Positions 35,645-47,812 of a DNA stretch of 64,000 nucleotides are shown piece after piece (the stretch's first letter is position 1; each line of letters begins with the position of its first letter). A model generated the notes under the pieces. It was given only the letters and a program-made list of their open reading frames with translations, did not search any database and was not told the origin of the DNA. The stretch comes from Otatea glauca (taxonomy: Eukaryota; Streptophyta; Magnoliopsida; Poales; Poaceae), in assembly GCA_036346275.1 (NCBI GenBank), contig CM070713.1, forward strand, positions 61,437,567-61,501,566. The letters are read 5' to 3'. Position numbers and translations under genes: made by a program.

Positions 35645-36569
35645 TCATCTACTGGCGGTAGCGCTTGAGCATCGAGGTGGAGGTGATATGAAATCGTCAT
35701 CATCGTCATCGTCATCTGTATGGTTGGGAGCTAGCCCGCCTCTAGTTCTGGTTGGACATCCTCTTCCATTGTTTCTTGAACGGCCTGCTGCGGAAGTGCT
35801 TGAACGTCGAGGTGGAGGTGACACGAAATCGTCATCATCTTCGTCATCGTCATCTGTATGGTTGGGAGCTAGCCTGCCTCTAGTGCAAGTGCTTGAACGT
35901 CGAGGTGGAGGTGACACGAAATCGTCATCGTCATCATCATTTGCATAGTTAGGAGTGAGCCTCCCTCCAGTGGTGGTTAAACGTCTTCTTGAAATTGCTG
36001 CTGCAGCAGTACTGTGTCGATTTAAGAATTTTGCCTCTTCTGCTTGAACCGGGCATCACGCCACCGCCGAAGAGCATGTACATCGCTAAGAATTTTGGAA
36101 TATCTTTGTTCAGCAACTCTTCATCCTCAGGGAATAACTAGCACACAAGCATGAAAAGTGGTGAATTATGTATAAATGGTAAAAAGATTAGTACGGTGAA
36201 AAAATAAGGAGTAACTAACCTTAATGTGCTCTACATACCGATCGGGCAGTATCAGTATCCTGTAATATCTTCTAGAGAAACATGTAGTAGAAGGGTGGTC
36301 GGCTAGTTCGCACACCCTGAAATACCTTTGACGCCACCATTGCAAGTGCGCCTTCAGGTCGTCGATGGTCACAAGGTTCAGGCCAGAGGTTGTCATCTAT
36401 GCCTCCGTAATGTCGGCCGCCACTCTTGCAATTTGGACAGCACTTTACTCAGGATCTCCTCCTTAAATAGATCGTCCTTTCCACCACGCGTAACCTTCAA
36501 CGTGCAATTAAGAGCTACGTTGCTCATATCGGGTGTCCACGAAAATGCTCTGCTAGAGGATCCAGCCAT
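35645..36569 (-). pseudogene. Myb/SANT-like domain gene with acidic repeat tail, in the MULE
   Basis: The ATG at 36569 is in a good context (CACCATGG). Exon 1 (to 36220) encodes AFSWTPDMSNVAL, then LNLVTIDDLKAHLQWWRQRY and a tail ending VEHIK, the layout of the plant Myb/SANT-like family (Trp helix, then a second and third helix). A frame break and stop lie near 36400-36430. A donor AAG|GTTAGT and an acceptor TGCTAG|TT define an intron (36138-36219). Exon 2 continues with FPEDEELLNKDIPKF and a L-F-G-G block, as in relatives, shifts frame, and ends in three imperfect repeats containing a run of Asp and FVSPPPRRSST. Such proteins usually bind DNA. Here it may have assisted transposition, but that is inference. 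Confidence 0.7.
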
Positions 36570-37084
36570 GGTGAAGAAGTGTGAGTGGACTCTGCGGTTG
36601 TGTGCTTGCGGTTTGACCTTTCATAGACTCGAAGCGGTGGTGTATGGACTACGTGTTGGAATGTAGGATTGAAACATATAGAGGGGTAGAAAAACGCTGG
36701 AGTGTGTAGTCTAGTCGGGCTGAAAAGGTAGTCGTGCGTGCAATGTTAGGACTGACAAAGCTGATGGTAGCGTGTTGTTAAATCGGTCTGGCAAAAGTGA
36801 TGATTTCGTGCCATAAAATCGGGGTGAAAAGGATTGAAGAGGGATGAAAAATATGCGGAACGCCTTTTGCGTATAACGTGGATGCGAGCACCCTACCAAG
36901 GTTCGAAACGCCTGTTCGTAGGGCGATGAAACGGTTATATACTACGAAACAGATTACGATAAAGGAAACACAACACGATCATAGCACACTAAATGGTGTG
37001 AAATAGTAAATCGTACGTAAGGTAAGGAAGCACGAGACATTTATGTCATAACAACAAAATAAGGTACTACCCCTAACCACCCCC

Positions 37085-39763
37085 CTAAGCACCCCTACCC
37101 CTGCCACGACCTCTCTTTGTCCTACGTGCTGAAGCCGGTGCATCGTCTAGAGATCGTGTGTGAAGCTGCTGGGATGCTCGCGCTGCCGTGTCGAGGGGTG
37201 AACATTGCCGCCGGCGGCGACGCGTGGAGCGGCAACGCGTACCCGGAGGAGGTGCCATAGTCCTGCTGCGTCATCTGCGTCGCTGGAGGAGGCTGCGTCG
37301 ACTGCGTCGCTGGAGGGGGCTGCGTGAACTGTGTGCCGGTGAAGAACTGATCCGCCAAGAGTCTTGACGGTAAGTAGCCTGACGAGTGAGGCGACAAAGA
37401 GAACTGTACTCCAACCTGTGGGCAACCTGCAGTTAAGGTAGTAACATGTAATCATAATCAGACGGTACTGATACCAATGCCAACAATTGAATATTGCTTT
37501 ACTAACCTGGCGTGGGGACCATGGTGGGACCGCGTGGTGCCTGCCAACTGGACCCTCCAGCCATGCCTGGGGTCGGAGGCACATAGGTGTGGCAGGTGGA
37601 CTCTGCCTCCACTGCGTAGGCAGGAGCTGGGGCCGGTGTGTGGTACGAAGGCACGGGTGGCAACCTGGATGAGGTACCACGGCCAGTCGCGTCCACCTGC
37701 CGACAAGAACTGAGCTCCATGATCCGTCGAGTCCCGGCCACCACGCGTCTCCACGCCTCTGTCATCTCGTCCAGTGTGACCGCGACTCCGCCCCGCAGCC
37801 TACTCAAAATGTCGTGGCTATGCTCGTGCAAGTCCCTGGTATGGTCCACCTGCCACGTACGAACGAATCATAAATACAACGACAGTGCAAGGAACACATG
37901 ACATACCTTACGCAGTAAGACTTACCATCGCGTGCATGGCTGCTCCTGCCTGGCCCGGGTACAAGTCTGCCACACTCGGAGCGTACGTCTGGGTGGGTGG
38001 CTTCTCTACAAGTACGAGGCGAGTACGCGTCCGTGCCACATACCAGGATACGTACTGCTGGTAGGAGGAGTCGTCATATGGCGTGTCCTCGTCGACGACG
38101 TCCTCTAGTGCCCAAGCCCACTGGGCAAGCCACGGCTCCATCCTCCGTGCCAAGGTCACCATCGTCTTCTGAGGTCCCTGGGTGGAGTACCTGAAAAGAA
38201 ATACACATTAGTACAAATATAACATAATCATTTATCATAATTATGTAGCGGGCGAGTAACTCACCAGTGCACTCTCTGTGGCACTCGATCCCCTAAAGGA
38301 ACAGGGACAAGCTGGCGTAGCCCGAACTGCCTCATCACTAGCTGTGGCGCGTAGTCCTCCACGAAGACGTCGAAGATGAGCTTCCTCCTAGTAAGCCGAT
38401 GGCTTTGGTCCCGTAGCAAAGTGTGGAGACCCCGCCCCGGCTCTCTCCACTACACAACGGTCGCTGTAGGGGTCCCAGATCACCTGATCCGCCCTAAGGT
38501 GGTCAAACGCCTCCGTGAAGGACTGGTACGCTGAGCGTACCTGTAGTCCCGCCCACTGGGGCTGCAGTTCAAAGAAGGTTGGTTATCAGATGCGATTGCA
38601 ATTAAAACTACATAAGTACTCGGAAGGCGTGCCGTCGCCGCCCAAAGGGATCCCATCGTCGGACGGTCGATCGCATCTGCTCCATACAACTTGGCCGTGT
38701 AGTGTCGTGGGTCGACGTAGGGTCGACCAACAGGGAAGCGCTCTAACGACCAGAGCTGAAGAAGAAGAGGCATCCCAGCGAGATTGGCGGACTTGCTTTT
38801 CTTCACGCACGCGTCGCAAAGGGCGCGGTACGTGACTGCAAGAACCGCCGAACCCCAGGATACCTGTGATACGTCCTCGAGCTCAGCATCAGCAAAGCCC
38901 GTGCATAGGCTACCCAACGCGCGTCGACGCTGTCACCGTGTGTCGACGTGAACATCACGCACCCGAGCAACCAAAGTAGATATGCCTCGAGGTACCGTGC
39001 AACCTGGTAGTCCGTGGGCATCGCAGCCATCCGTTGCACCTGCGACAATTCAACAATTTAACAAGTGAAATATCATGTCAATATTACATAAAAACAGAAT
39101 AATAAGTTTGTGTGTACGGACTTAGTGTTGGAATGTAAAAGTACCAACCTCAAACTGGGCCAACCACCTCCTCGATTGGCCGTGCCTCTTGCCGATCCGT
39201 ATTTCTGGGGCAAACCTCTCCTCCAGGTCCGCCACCCACCTGGCAGGAGTCACCGAGGGTCCGACCGGTGTCCCAGCGATCGGCAACCCGATGCATGGCG
39301 ACGTCTGCGAGGTCACCGTCGGCTCGCCGATGGGAAGGTGAAAAGTGTGTGTCTCTGGCCTCCAACGGTCGACCAAAGACGCCAGTAGGGAACGGTCGAA
39401 CGGAAAACGCCGTGACCGCTCTGGACCGTCCTCACCCTCGGCCTGCTCATCGGGCACAGCTGCATCCTGAGGTGACCCCTCAACCATGCGAACAAGAGGA
39501 AGCAAGCAAGCACGTGACAGCCTATGGATGCAAAAAAGGGTTGCATTATCTACATATAAGTCATACAACCTAAAATTATACGAACAATATAACATTTAAC
39601 GTAGTGCAACTCACCTCGTGTGAAAGCGTGGGTCAACGCACCATGCCTTCCTAGGCGCTCGGATCCGCAGCAGAGGCACCTTGTCGTCGCCCTCGTCCGC
39701 GTGGACAAACGCACGGTGCCGTCGGTCCAACGCAGAGTCCAGAAGTGACTCGGGGTGCTCCAT
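37085..39763 (-). pseudogene. Plant mobile domain (PMD) gene, seven predicted exons, frameshifted
   Basis: PMD proteins (MAIN/MAIL1 family and many transposon-borne relatives) are linked to silencing and genome stability. Exon 1 is 39763-39615 (MEHPESLLDSAL, donor GAG|GTGAGT). Exon 2 is 39521-39149 and holds LVDRWRPETHTFHLPIGEPTVT and GLPIAGTPVGP (first split here: LVDRWRPETHTF, HLPIGEPTVT). Exon 3 begins at 39039 (VQRMAAMPTDYQVARYLEAY) and includes WGSAVLAVTYRAL. Later exons hold PQWAGLQVRSAYQSF, VIWDPYSDR, a Q-L-V-M-R-Q-F-G-L block, YQQYVSWYVARTRTR and a C-terminal RGRGRGRGA ending at 37085. Frame breaks occur near 38890, 38400 and 37200. About eight residues after PTVT read in a shifted frame. 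It lies about 250 bp downstream of the transposase stop. Confidence 0.82.
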
Positions 39764-40010
39764 CCCTGCAAGTAAATAAGGAAATATTTATTATACAAGA
39801 CATATATTAAACACGATATATATATAAGTAAAACGACAGAAGCGTACAACATATTTCGTAAATGAGAATACATAAGTAAGATCACATATTTTGATACATA
39901 ACTGACAGTACACATTATATAAATATGGTCACGTAAATAGGATTACATAATTCTTTACAGACCTGAAAATACATAATACATAATTCGATACACAACTGAC
40001 AGTACACGTG

Positions 40011-42738
40011 CTACCAGCATTGGTTTGCCTTATGCCCATACTCACCGCACTCAGAACACCTCCTAACACAGCCACCCGCCTCAGATTCATCCATGTCGTT
40101 GCGAATCGCCTACTCTGCGGACGACGGATCGGCCTTCGCGCACCTCCGCAAGGTTGCATCCGTGAACAAATGCGCTCATCTCTGTTAATCCCAAATAAAT
40201 CACCGTGTGTACGAAAACCACGGAATTCACCAGATCAGGTATGGACAACATGATCCTTCAAGTAGAAAGGGGATACGTATTGCGACGTGTTCATCCCAAT
40301 TTACCCGCACGCAGCTATCACATGTGAACAAGGAATATGAAGAAGTCTTGGCTTATTGCAGGTGCATTCGCACCATCCAGTGACCCCTTGGCTCAGATTA
40401 ACCTCGTGTGTAATAATTGCTGTATTGGTTCCCAATCCCCCTTTGCACCGAAGAGCCACTTCAAAGCGGTACTCACTAATCCCGAAGCTACGCACCACAT
40501 GCTGCTGAGCTTTAATGGTTCGTTCCTCCATGTAGGTCATCATCCGGCAACAATATGGTGTTTGCAATGTTGTGGCATGAAGAACAGCCTCCGCATGCCT
40601 TTTCGGAAATAGGCAACAATGCCGTGCAACATGCCTTCGGGATGGCCACAAGGGTAGCGAACGGAGGCCTCTTATGACTCAGTTGTAAACCTCGGCTATA
40701 TTCGTTGTCATGACCCCAAACCTGATCAACACATATCGATTAGTACAACACCCCTATTCGTTCAACCATCATAAATATCACAATTTACTATACTAACTTT
40801 GGCGCCACGGTGTCATGGAGCAATGCCCACTTCTCTAAAGGCTCCGCCTCTATCCAGTGTGAGAAACATTTTATGTTCCTTGACGATCGCCTCCTCACAA
40901 TAGGAGGATCGAGCTCCCCGAGTGGTGTTAGCCTTTTGGGCGGGCAGTCGTTCGGCGTAGGTGGTTGCTTCTTCATCTCTTCGATATGCGCACTAGTGTG
41001 CTTATCCAACTCAACAAATAGCGCGTTGAACTTACGTGCTCGATTACGCTTGCATAACCTCTTAAATAGGTTCATCAGTTTCTTACTTCTGAATTGCCTG
41101 AAGAAATTTGCTCCTAAATATCTCATGCACCACCTGTTCTGCAAGTCACGCCATGGGAATGGCTCATTAGGATCCTCCTGTAGAGACTTAATTGCCGAAA
41201 GAATACCTTTATGACGATCATGAATGATGCACACGTTGGGCCGATTACCAATTACCCCGAAATTCAGATGTCTGAAAAACCACAGCCAGCTATCCCGGTT
41301 CTCACCCTCAACAAAAGCAAAGGCCAATGGAAGTATGTGGTTGTTCGCATCAACAGCAATGGCCGTTAGAATCTGCCCCTTGTATTTTCCAGTCAAAAAT
41401 GTACCATCAACACAAAGCAACGGACGGCAGTACCTGAATGACGCAATGCAAGGACCCAATGCAAAGAACGCACGACGAAATGTGTAGATCCCGTTAGCAT
41501 CTGCTTCACTTTCGTTGAAAGTGGTGTATGTGCCAGGGTTCGTTTGCTTCAGGACATCAAGCACACGAGGTAGGTTGCAATACGAAGCCTCGTATGTACC
41601 AAACCTCTTCTCTAATGCTTTTTGCTTCGCACGCCAGGCCATCGAGTAACTTATCTGGTACTTAAAGGTTCTCAAGATTGCTTTCTGAATATACGAACAC
41701 TCAATGTCCCACTTCTCAATGATTTCATTGAATATCACACTAGCAATTACAGCTGCATTCAGGTTGCGGTGTTTCACCAGAATATTTTCTAGTCTGCATG
41801 TGTGCTCCTCTACTCGGGATACAGTCCAAAACGTCTCGCGTTTCAGCTTATATGCATGAACTCGGAATTCACATCCATCGGTTCTGCACTTCACTGTGTA
41901 TCTATCTAGACTGGACAAGACAACCCAGAACTCTCTCTGTTGCGACAATGCCCAAAGCCTCACTGCCAACTTCAATTCAGAATTGTTCGAGAATATTTGA
42001 TTCAGCCGAATGACATTTGCACCATATTCCCAACGCGACTCATGGCCTCACAAAACTTCCATACCAGATTGGTTTTGCTTGTTCCATTCGTCGGGTATGA
42101 GTATGTCCGCTACCCCGGTACTACGAGGCATTTCATCATCATCCTCATCCTCCTCTTCGTCATTTTCGCTGATGTCATCATCACATTCCAACATTTCGGC
42201 TTCATCCTCTGCCGCCATACGGTCCACTAACTCCAACTGATCAACAAGTTGCTCGATCTCCTCCCCTTCATCGGCCCAACCTTCTGCGCTTGCTGCATCC
42301 CTATTATCTTCCCCCGCCGCTATCTCAACCGGCACCACTTCCCAATTTGTTCACTCTAACAGATGTCTCGCTCTCGCCCATATCACTAATATCCACCTCT
42401 TCTCTATGGCAAGCCTGCACCAGCATCACACATTCAAAGCGAGATCCCTTGCACCACCTTAACCATTTCTGCCACAAGTATGTCCGATATATTTTCTTTA
42501 ACTCCCAAATAGCCGGATCACTCTTGCTACGTGTGAATAGGATTTTAATGGTAACAGTACACACTTGGATCCGTGGAAAATATTGGGTCAACCAAAATTT
42601 TATATCACGAATGCTAACACTTTCGGGGAACGAGTGCTCAATCATGGTGACCGGAAACTTGCTTAAATCAACACCATTTTGCGTACTTCTTATTTCACCG
42701 TCGCCATAATATACCCTAAATTTCACTGGATCCGACAT
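40011..42738 (-). pseudogene. MULE transposase gene with SWIM and CCHC zinc fingers, disabled
   Basis: The ATG at 42738 starts MSDPVKFRVYYGDGEIR, the usual N-terminus of plant MULE transposases. An acidic stretch and a MuDR-type DNA-binding region (WALSQQREFWVV, CRTDGCEFRVHAYK) follow. The DDE core shows D in LLCVDGTFLTGKYKG, D in IIHDRHKGI and a candidate E in FNALFVELDK. After a splice near 40795 come VYN and IRGLRSLPLV, then the SWIM finger CECTCNKPRLLHIPCSH and a C-terminal knuckle CSECGEYGHKANQC, with the stop at 40011. Lesions seen: a frameshift near 42335, TGA at 42048-42050, TGA at 40679-40681 in place of a conserved Trp, and a shift near 40640. It would cut at the TIRs and join the ends. 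Confidence 0.9.
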
Positions 42739-43114
42739 CACTGCGACCATATATACGAAATTAATTTTTAGATCACCACTAACACGTAATTTCACTAACC
42801 TAAATTAAAGAACGTTAATTAATTATTTCACTACGGATACTACAACATTAAAGTACAAATCTAATATCGCTAACCTAAAATACATGAACTGATTAAATTA
42901 TATCTAACATCAACTATAATATTTTTCGACACTATTTTTATACGCAATTACAAAAATTAAATATTACAAAAATAGAAATTTACCTTTTTTTTTGTCCTTC
43001 TTCTTCCTCCTCCTCCCTCTCTCTCCCTCTCTCTCTACCCGAGCTCCCTCTCTCCTCTCTCTCTCCCTCTCCCTCTCCCTCTCTCTCCGGTCGCCGGTCG
43101 CCTCCCTTCTTTGC

Positions 43115-43488
43115 TCGCCTCTTTTTTTCCCCCTCCGCGCGAATGGAAGCAGAGCCGGGCGAGGCTGGCAAGAAACCCCCCCTATTTTCGCCAAATGGTA
43201 TGGCGAAAATAGGGTTGTCGCCATACCGTTTGGCAACAACCTATTTTCGCCATACCATTTGGCGAAAATAGGGTGTCCCGGCCAAAAAAACTGTCAGGCA
43301 CTCCAAATTGCACATTTAGCCTAATTTCGCCAAACCATATGGCGAAAATACCATTTTCGCCAAACCATTTGGCTATTACCTGGTTTTCGCCAAACCATCT
43401 GGCGACGAGGTATTATTTTTGCAAATTTTTCAATCCGCGTATTAATGCCGTAATTAATTTTAAAAAATGTATTATTTAAAAAAAAATC
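43115..43488. repeat. Right terminal inverted repeat of the MULE
   Basis: Inverted match of the left TIR, from GATTTTTTTTTAAATAATAC inward to the GCTTCCATTCGCGCGGAGG block. A pyrimidine-rich CTCTC microsatellite (about 43000-43090) sits just inside it, upstream of the transposase ATG. Confidence 0.92.
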
Positions 43489-43497
43489 CTCAACATT

Positions 43498-45034
43498 AGA
43501 ACTTGTGTGCTGATGCCTTTAGTTAAAGGTCACTAGCTAGGGTTGCCCAAAGCCATAAGCAAGCTGCATGTAACGTCCAAGTCAAAATTCCCGCTTAATG
43601 TTCTATCTTAACGTGGGATGATCCTGCAGCATCTCGTTTATATTTTCATCCTCATTTTATATTAAAAAAATTAATTCACATGTTATACTACTACAACTCA
43701 CTGGTAAGAAATGAAAGATTAATTCTATCTTCAATCGACATGAGTCTTAACATTAATGGACTGGGCATTACATTCACTCTCCTTAAAGCTTGCGATCTTG
43801 ACACCACACCGCATACTCGGTACACGTTTATATGTCTAGTGTCAGCGCATATGCTATGTTATATGTCCACTTAGGGTCCACATGAGTCGTGCGTGGTATA
43901 TCAGTGCAGCACTGAAATTTAATGCTTTGATATCAGCTGTAACACCCTGACCAAAATTTTGTTCAATGTCTTAGCCCACCATGGGAAGAACACGTGTATG
44001 CATAGCAGCCCACTTACACTTTTACCTTCGCTTCGTATAAAAAGAGTTAATTCGGATGTGCTATATTTGGACCAAACAGACATTATATATTGCTAAACTT
44101 ACTTTATCTATACCCCTTTATAATGCACCTAAGCAAATTTTCCTACGTCCACCCTAAATAATGCACCTTATTAGAGATGGCTCAATGTTCGTGCACCCAG
44201 CAAAACGTCCCCAGAAACTTGCATTCATCAAAATGAACGTCTCAGATCTTTCCTCAGTTTTACTCACCCACATCCGATGGTCATTATTTAGTGTGTCTAA
44301 TTATCCCTGTGGTCCACAACAAACCTCCCCCACCTACATATTTGGAAGGAGAGCGAATCAAACAAGGAAATAAATAAGGAGGATCCGCATGCAAGGAAAC
44401 CAGATTTGAATTTTTTACTGGCCAAAATTGTACGTACTACATATTTGGAAGGAGGGTGAATCAAATAAGGAAATAGGATCCACATGCAAGGAAATAAGAC
44501 TTGAATTTTTTATTGTCCTGGCATTGTGATCGTATTTTTTTCCGAATATGACCCTTCTCGAGACTTTTTTACGGATCTAGCCCCATAGAGCCTAATTTCA
44601 GTGCACGGAGAGCGCTGAATTTTTGTTTTCATTTTTTATCTAAGGAACCAACTGTCTGTGAGTCTTTGCTTAATTTTTTCAATTTTTCATGGAACCGGTG
44701 GCGGCGAAACATTTATTTAATTTTTATCTTTTTTCCTTGCGGATCCAAATGGTCGGTGAGCGCATTTATTTTTCCATATTTTTCCGAAATCATCCTCGTG
44801 GCCACAACACCTTCCTCACCTCCAAATCAACAAGGAAAAGGAAACAAACGTCCCGGAATCAAGGAAAAGGAAACAAACGTTCTAGAAAAGGAAAGGATCA
44901 TACATTAAGTCTTTGGAAAAGGAAACGGAGATGGGCGTGCACACGGAGAACGCAGTCCGCAATGGCTCCACTGGTCGCCATCGGTGGCTTTGCCGACGCG
45001 ACGAGGTTCTTGGTCACGACCTCATGGTCGTCGT
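43498..45034. other. Intergenic DNA with an 85-bp direct repeat
   Basis: No gene is supported. A unit beginning ATATTTGGAAGGAG occurs at about 44339-44421 and again at 44440-44520, with small indels. Confidence 0.55.
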
Positions 45035-45850
45035 GCTCGCAAATTTATAATTTATTTTTTTTAAATAATTTTATTAAGTACAAAATAATCGAAAGTTTTT
45101 TTGAGAATTTTTATAGAATTTTTTAACCTAATGTGCCATCTTTTCAAAAATCCTTCTATATTTAAAAAAAATGAAGGCAACTCACCTGTAGCTTCTTTTA
45201 GCAAAGAAATTTTGCACTGAGAAGCTTCTTCTCTCTCTCCTCCATTAAAGCAAGAAAGAAGCTCCAAAACTCCATCAATCCCGCACCAAATCTCCTCTTT
45301 CCATCTATAGTGTTAATTCTCTAAATTTTGTGCTCTATTGTCAAAATTTCCTCCCAATCTAATTTGATCCCAAATTATGGTTTCCATAAATATGCTTGTT
45401 TCGGTGCTATAAAAGCCGGCGAGCTCTCCTCCACCCCATCGCATTGCGTAATCCCCAAGTGCTCCCTCTTGTAAAGATCGCCGGATTTTGGAGGTAACCC
45501 AAGCCATCACCGTCATCTTTCCCGTGAAATTCACCGCAACCGTGACTCCTCCCGCAGCGCGTCGGTGCTTGGCGATCTCGCCACACCGATCTTGACCCAT
45601 CATGACCGCCGACCACCCTTGGCCTTCCCTCCCCTTGCCCTCAGCTATACCTAGAGAGCACGTTGTGCTCTCGTGGAAGCTACAAAAAAATAATCTAAGA
45701 TCGAAAAATTATTTTTCTTTCTCTTTCTTGATTTAAAATCTTTTGGGAGCCCGTTTTAGCCTATTCGACCTCCATTTAGTTCCGTTTTTCTTTCTAAATT
45801 CATTTAAAATTCTAAATTTCTCTTTTATTATTAAGTGTTGTATTCATACT
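45035..45850 (+). mobile_element. Truncated Gypsy LTR related to the one at 30852-34182
   Basis: AAATAATTTTATTAAGT and GAGAATTTTT match 31000-31060 in order, followed by the same A-rich stretch and GC-rich part. A TATAAAAG box lies at 45408-45415. Neither end is preserved. Confidence 0.55.
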
Positions 45851-47109
45851 TATCTTCTCATTTAATTGATAAGCGGGTGTACTGCCGTGTACTGCCGTCG
45901 TAGCGTTAGCACAGGCACTATACTAGTATAAGTAATGTGAGACTAATTCTACCACTACTTCACATAGATGATATAAACCTTCACATTAAAGGTTTGAGGG
46001 TATTTCGCTGCCATATCCGTTGCAGAAAGAAGTCGGTTCGTAGTGGTCGCTTCGGGCTATTAGAGATTATATCTGGGCCATGTCTAAAGATTATATCTCG
46101 GCCATGTCAAAATATTTTTAGCAGGCTTCACTTGCAAACGACATTAGACCGAAGAAAGGCCTCTGAACTGTGGGCTTGATCATAAGACCTTCTGCTGTAA
46201 CAATGGCAGCCATGGGAGGCAACGCCCCGGTTCTTTCTCTTACAACGAAAGAAATTCTGGGCTTGTTTGGTATGCATGAATGGCCCAATAAATATGATGG
46301 GAAATAGCACAGTTTTCGTAGTATTGCGGCAACAGTAGCGTGTTCTACAGGGCCGTAAAATTTGTAAAAAACCACATACCCTATTTCGCTTGACATAATA
46401 AGGTCCCATTTAAAATATGGTTTTTTTTTTCGAGCTCGAACTGTTTCCCTGAAATTTCTGTCTTCCAACGGCGCTTTTTAGGATTGTTGTGAACTCTTCG
46501 GACCAATAATTAAATCGCGGCGGGGCCAATCTCCACAGGCACCAACTCGCTGCCCCTTACCAACTGATCACGAACCAAACCATTTTGAGGTGATCAGATG
46601 GTGAAACCTTCAACCCTATGACCATCCGACGCTCAGTGGTGGGAGCGACGTTGCTCGACCCACTGGTCTGAGCTCATCCAAAATAAAAAATAATACACTT
46701 GCATGTGCGTTCAACAGGATAACGTGTTTCTACGCTTTGAAGACTCTAGAGCTTCTAAAATCAATTTTCTTAACGTATGTAGTGGACACACACGTATACA
46801 TATGTGTGGTGTGTATGTGCATAATATGCGTATGTTATGTGTCTATCCTTATACCTCAATAAAAAAGCCTATGACCATCCAACTGCCACGGCTAGCCTTA
46901 AAGGCAACATATTTCTCCCAGCAACTGACCGAAGAGTCAAGGACACAACTATATGTAGGCATGCAGCTAGCTAGAAATCATCTGACACTCGAAGCACTGT
47001 TCTCATGATCATTGACTAGATCAATATTTTAGCATCAAAATCTCTCCGAAAGGTATGTCCACAATTAGGGATCCACTTAATACAGTGATTGGGCCTACAG
47101 TCACTATTC
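45851..47109. other. Intergenic DNA
   Basis: No gene or complete element is supported. A GTGTACTGCC unit is doubled near 45877-45898. Confidence 0.4.
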
Positions 47110-47520
47110 AAAGGAGATGTTATATCCTTTAAGTAGACAATTGATCAAAATTTAATGACGCCGGGTTTAAACCAAGAGATGACCGGTCATGAGTCATGAC
47201 AACTAGTCGTACGATATTACAAGTGTTGACCAGGCAAATTGGTTGGAGGACCAGACAATTTTCCAAGTGACTAACGTGAGGGTAATTATTAGCATATATA
47301 GCAATTTACGATTGTTAACTAAAGAAGGGACGATTCAAAACTAAACAAAGATTTGTATGTAAAGACAAAAGACATCTCTAATAGAATTAATTCCCACCCT
47401 TTAGATGGCTATAAATAGAGTGACTTGCGTGCCTCAAGAAAGACAGTCACTCAATCTAATTTTTATTTCATTCTTGTAACATTCTTTTCATGGTAATAAA
47501 GTTTCTACTTACCCTACTGT
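47110..47520 (+). mobile_element. Probable LTR fragment
   Basis: A TATAAATA box at 47410-47417 is followed about 85 bp later by an AATAAAG polyadenylation-like signal, the layout of an LTR U3-R region. No ends or duplication could be defined. Confidence 0.35.
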
Positions 47521-47812
47521 TAGGGCATGTACAATGATATGATATCAGTTGTCTATATACTTTCCCACGTAAGATTTTTACTGATATGGAGGAGAGAGAG
47601 CATAACTGACTTTTCGTAAAGAGACGACCATATAGAAGCATAAATCACTGTTCTATGAGTTATTGTCTACAATAATAACTTTTCATACTATATTAAAAGA
47701 TTGTAGGGTCCAACTTTAGGATGTTATCTATTGTAGAAATTGTCTTTAGTTTTTTATTAAAATAATATAAAAAGTATATAGACAACATTTGTCTTTACTT
47801 ACAATATATACT
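47521..47812. mobile_element. MITE, probably Tourist-like
   Basis: GTTGTCTATATACTTT near 47549 and its inverted copy AAAAGTATATAGACAAC near 47770 form long internal inverted repeats. The left end reads TTAGGGCATGTACAATG, a common Tourist-type start. The right end is decayed. Confidence 0.6.

Larger units (their letters stand above)
34457..43488 (-). mobile_element. 9-kb Mutator-like element carrying transposase, PMD and Myb/SANT-like genes
   Basis: The 9-bp sequence CTCAACATT flanks the element exactly (34448-34456 and 43489-43497), the target duplication length of Mutator-like elements. Terminal inverted repeats of about 370 bp lie at both ends. All three genes are on the minus strand, in the order transposase, plant mobile domain (PMD) gene, Myb/SANT-like gene. 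Each carries nonsense or frameshift lesions, so this copy cannot supply its own functions. Strong TIR similarity and the perfect duplication suggest the insertion is not old. Confidence 0.93.

Noticed and set aside
35592..35948. Plus-strand frame with Ser runs
   Set aside because: It is the complement of the acidic repeat tail of the Myb/SANT-like gene, whose minus-strand context and splice sites are better supported.
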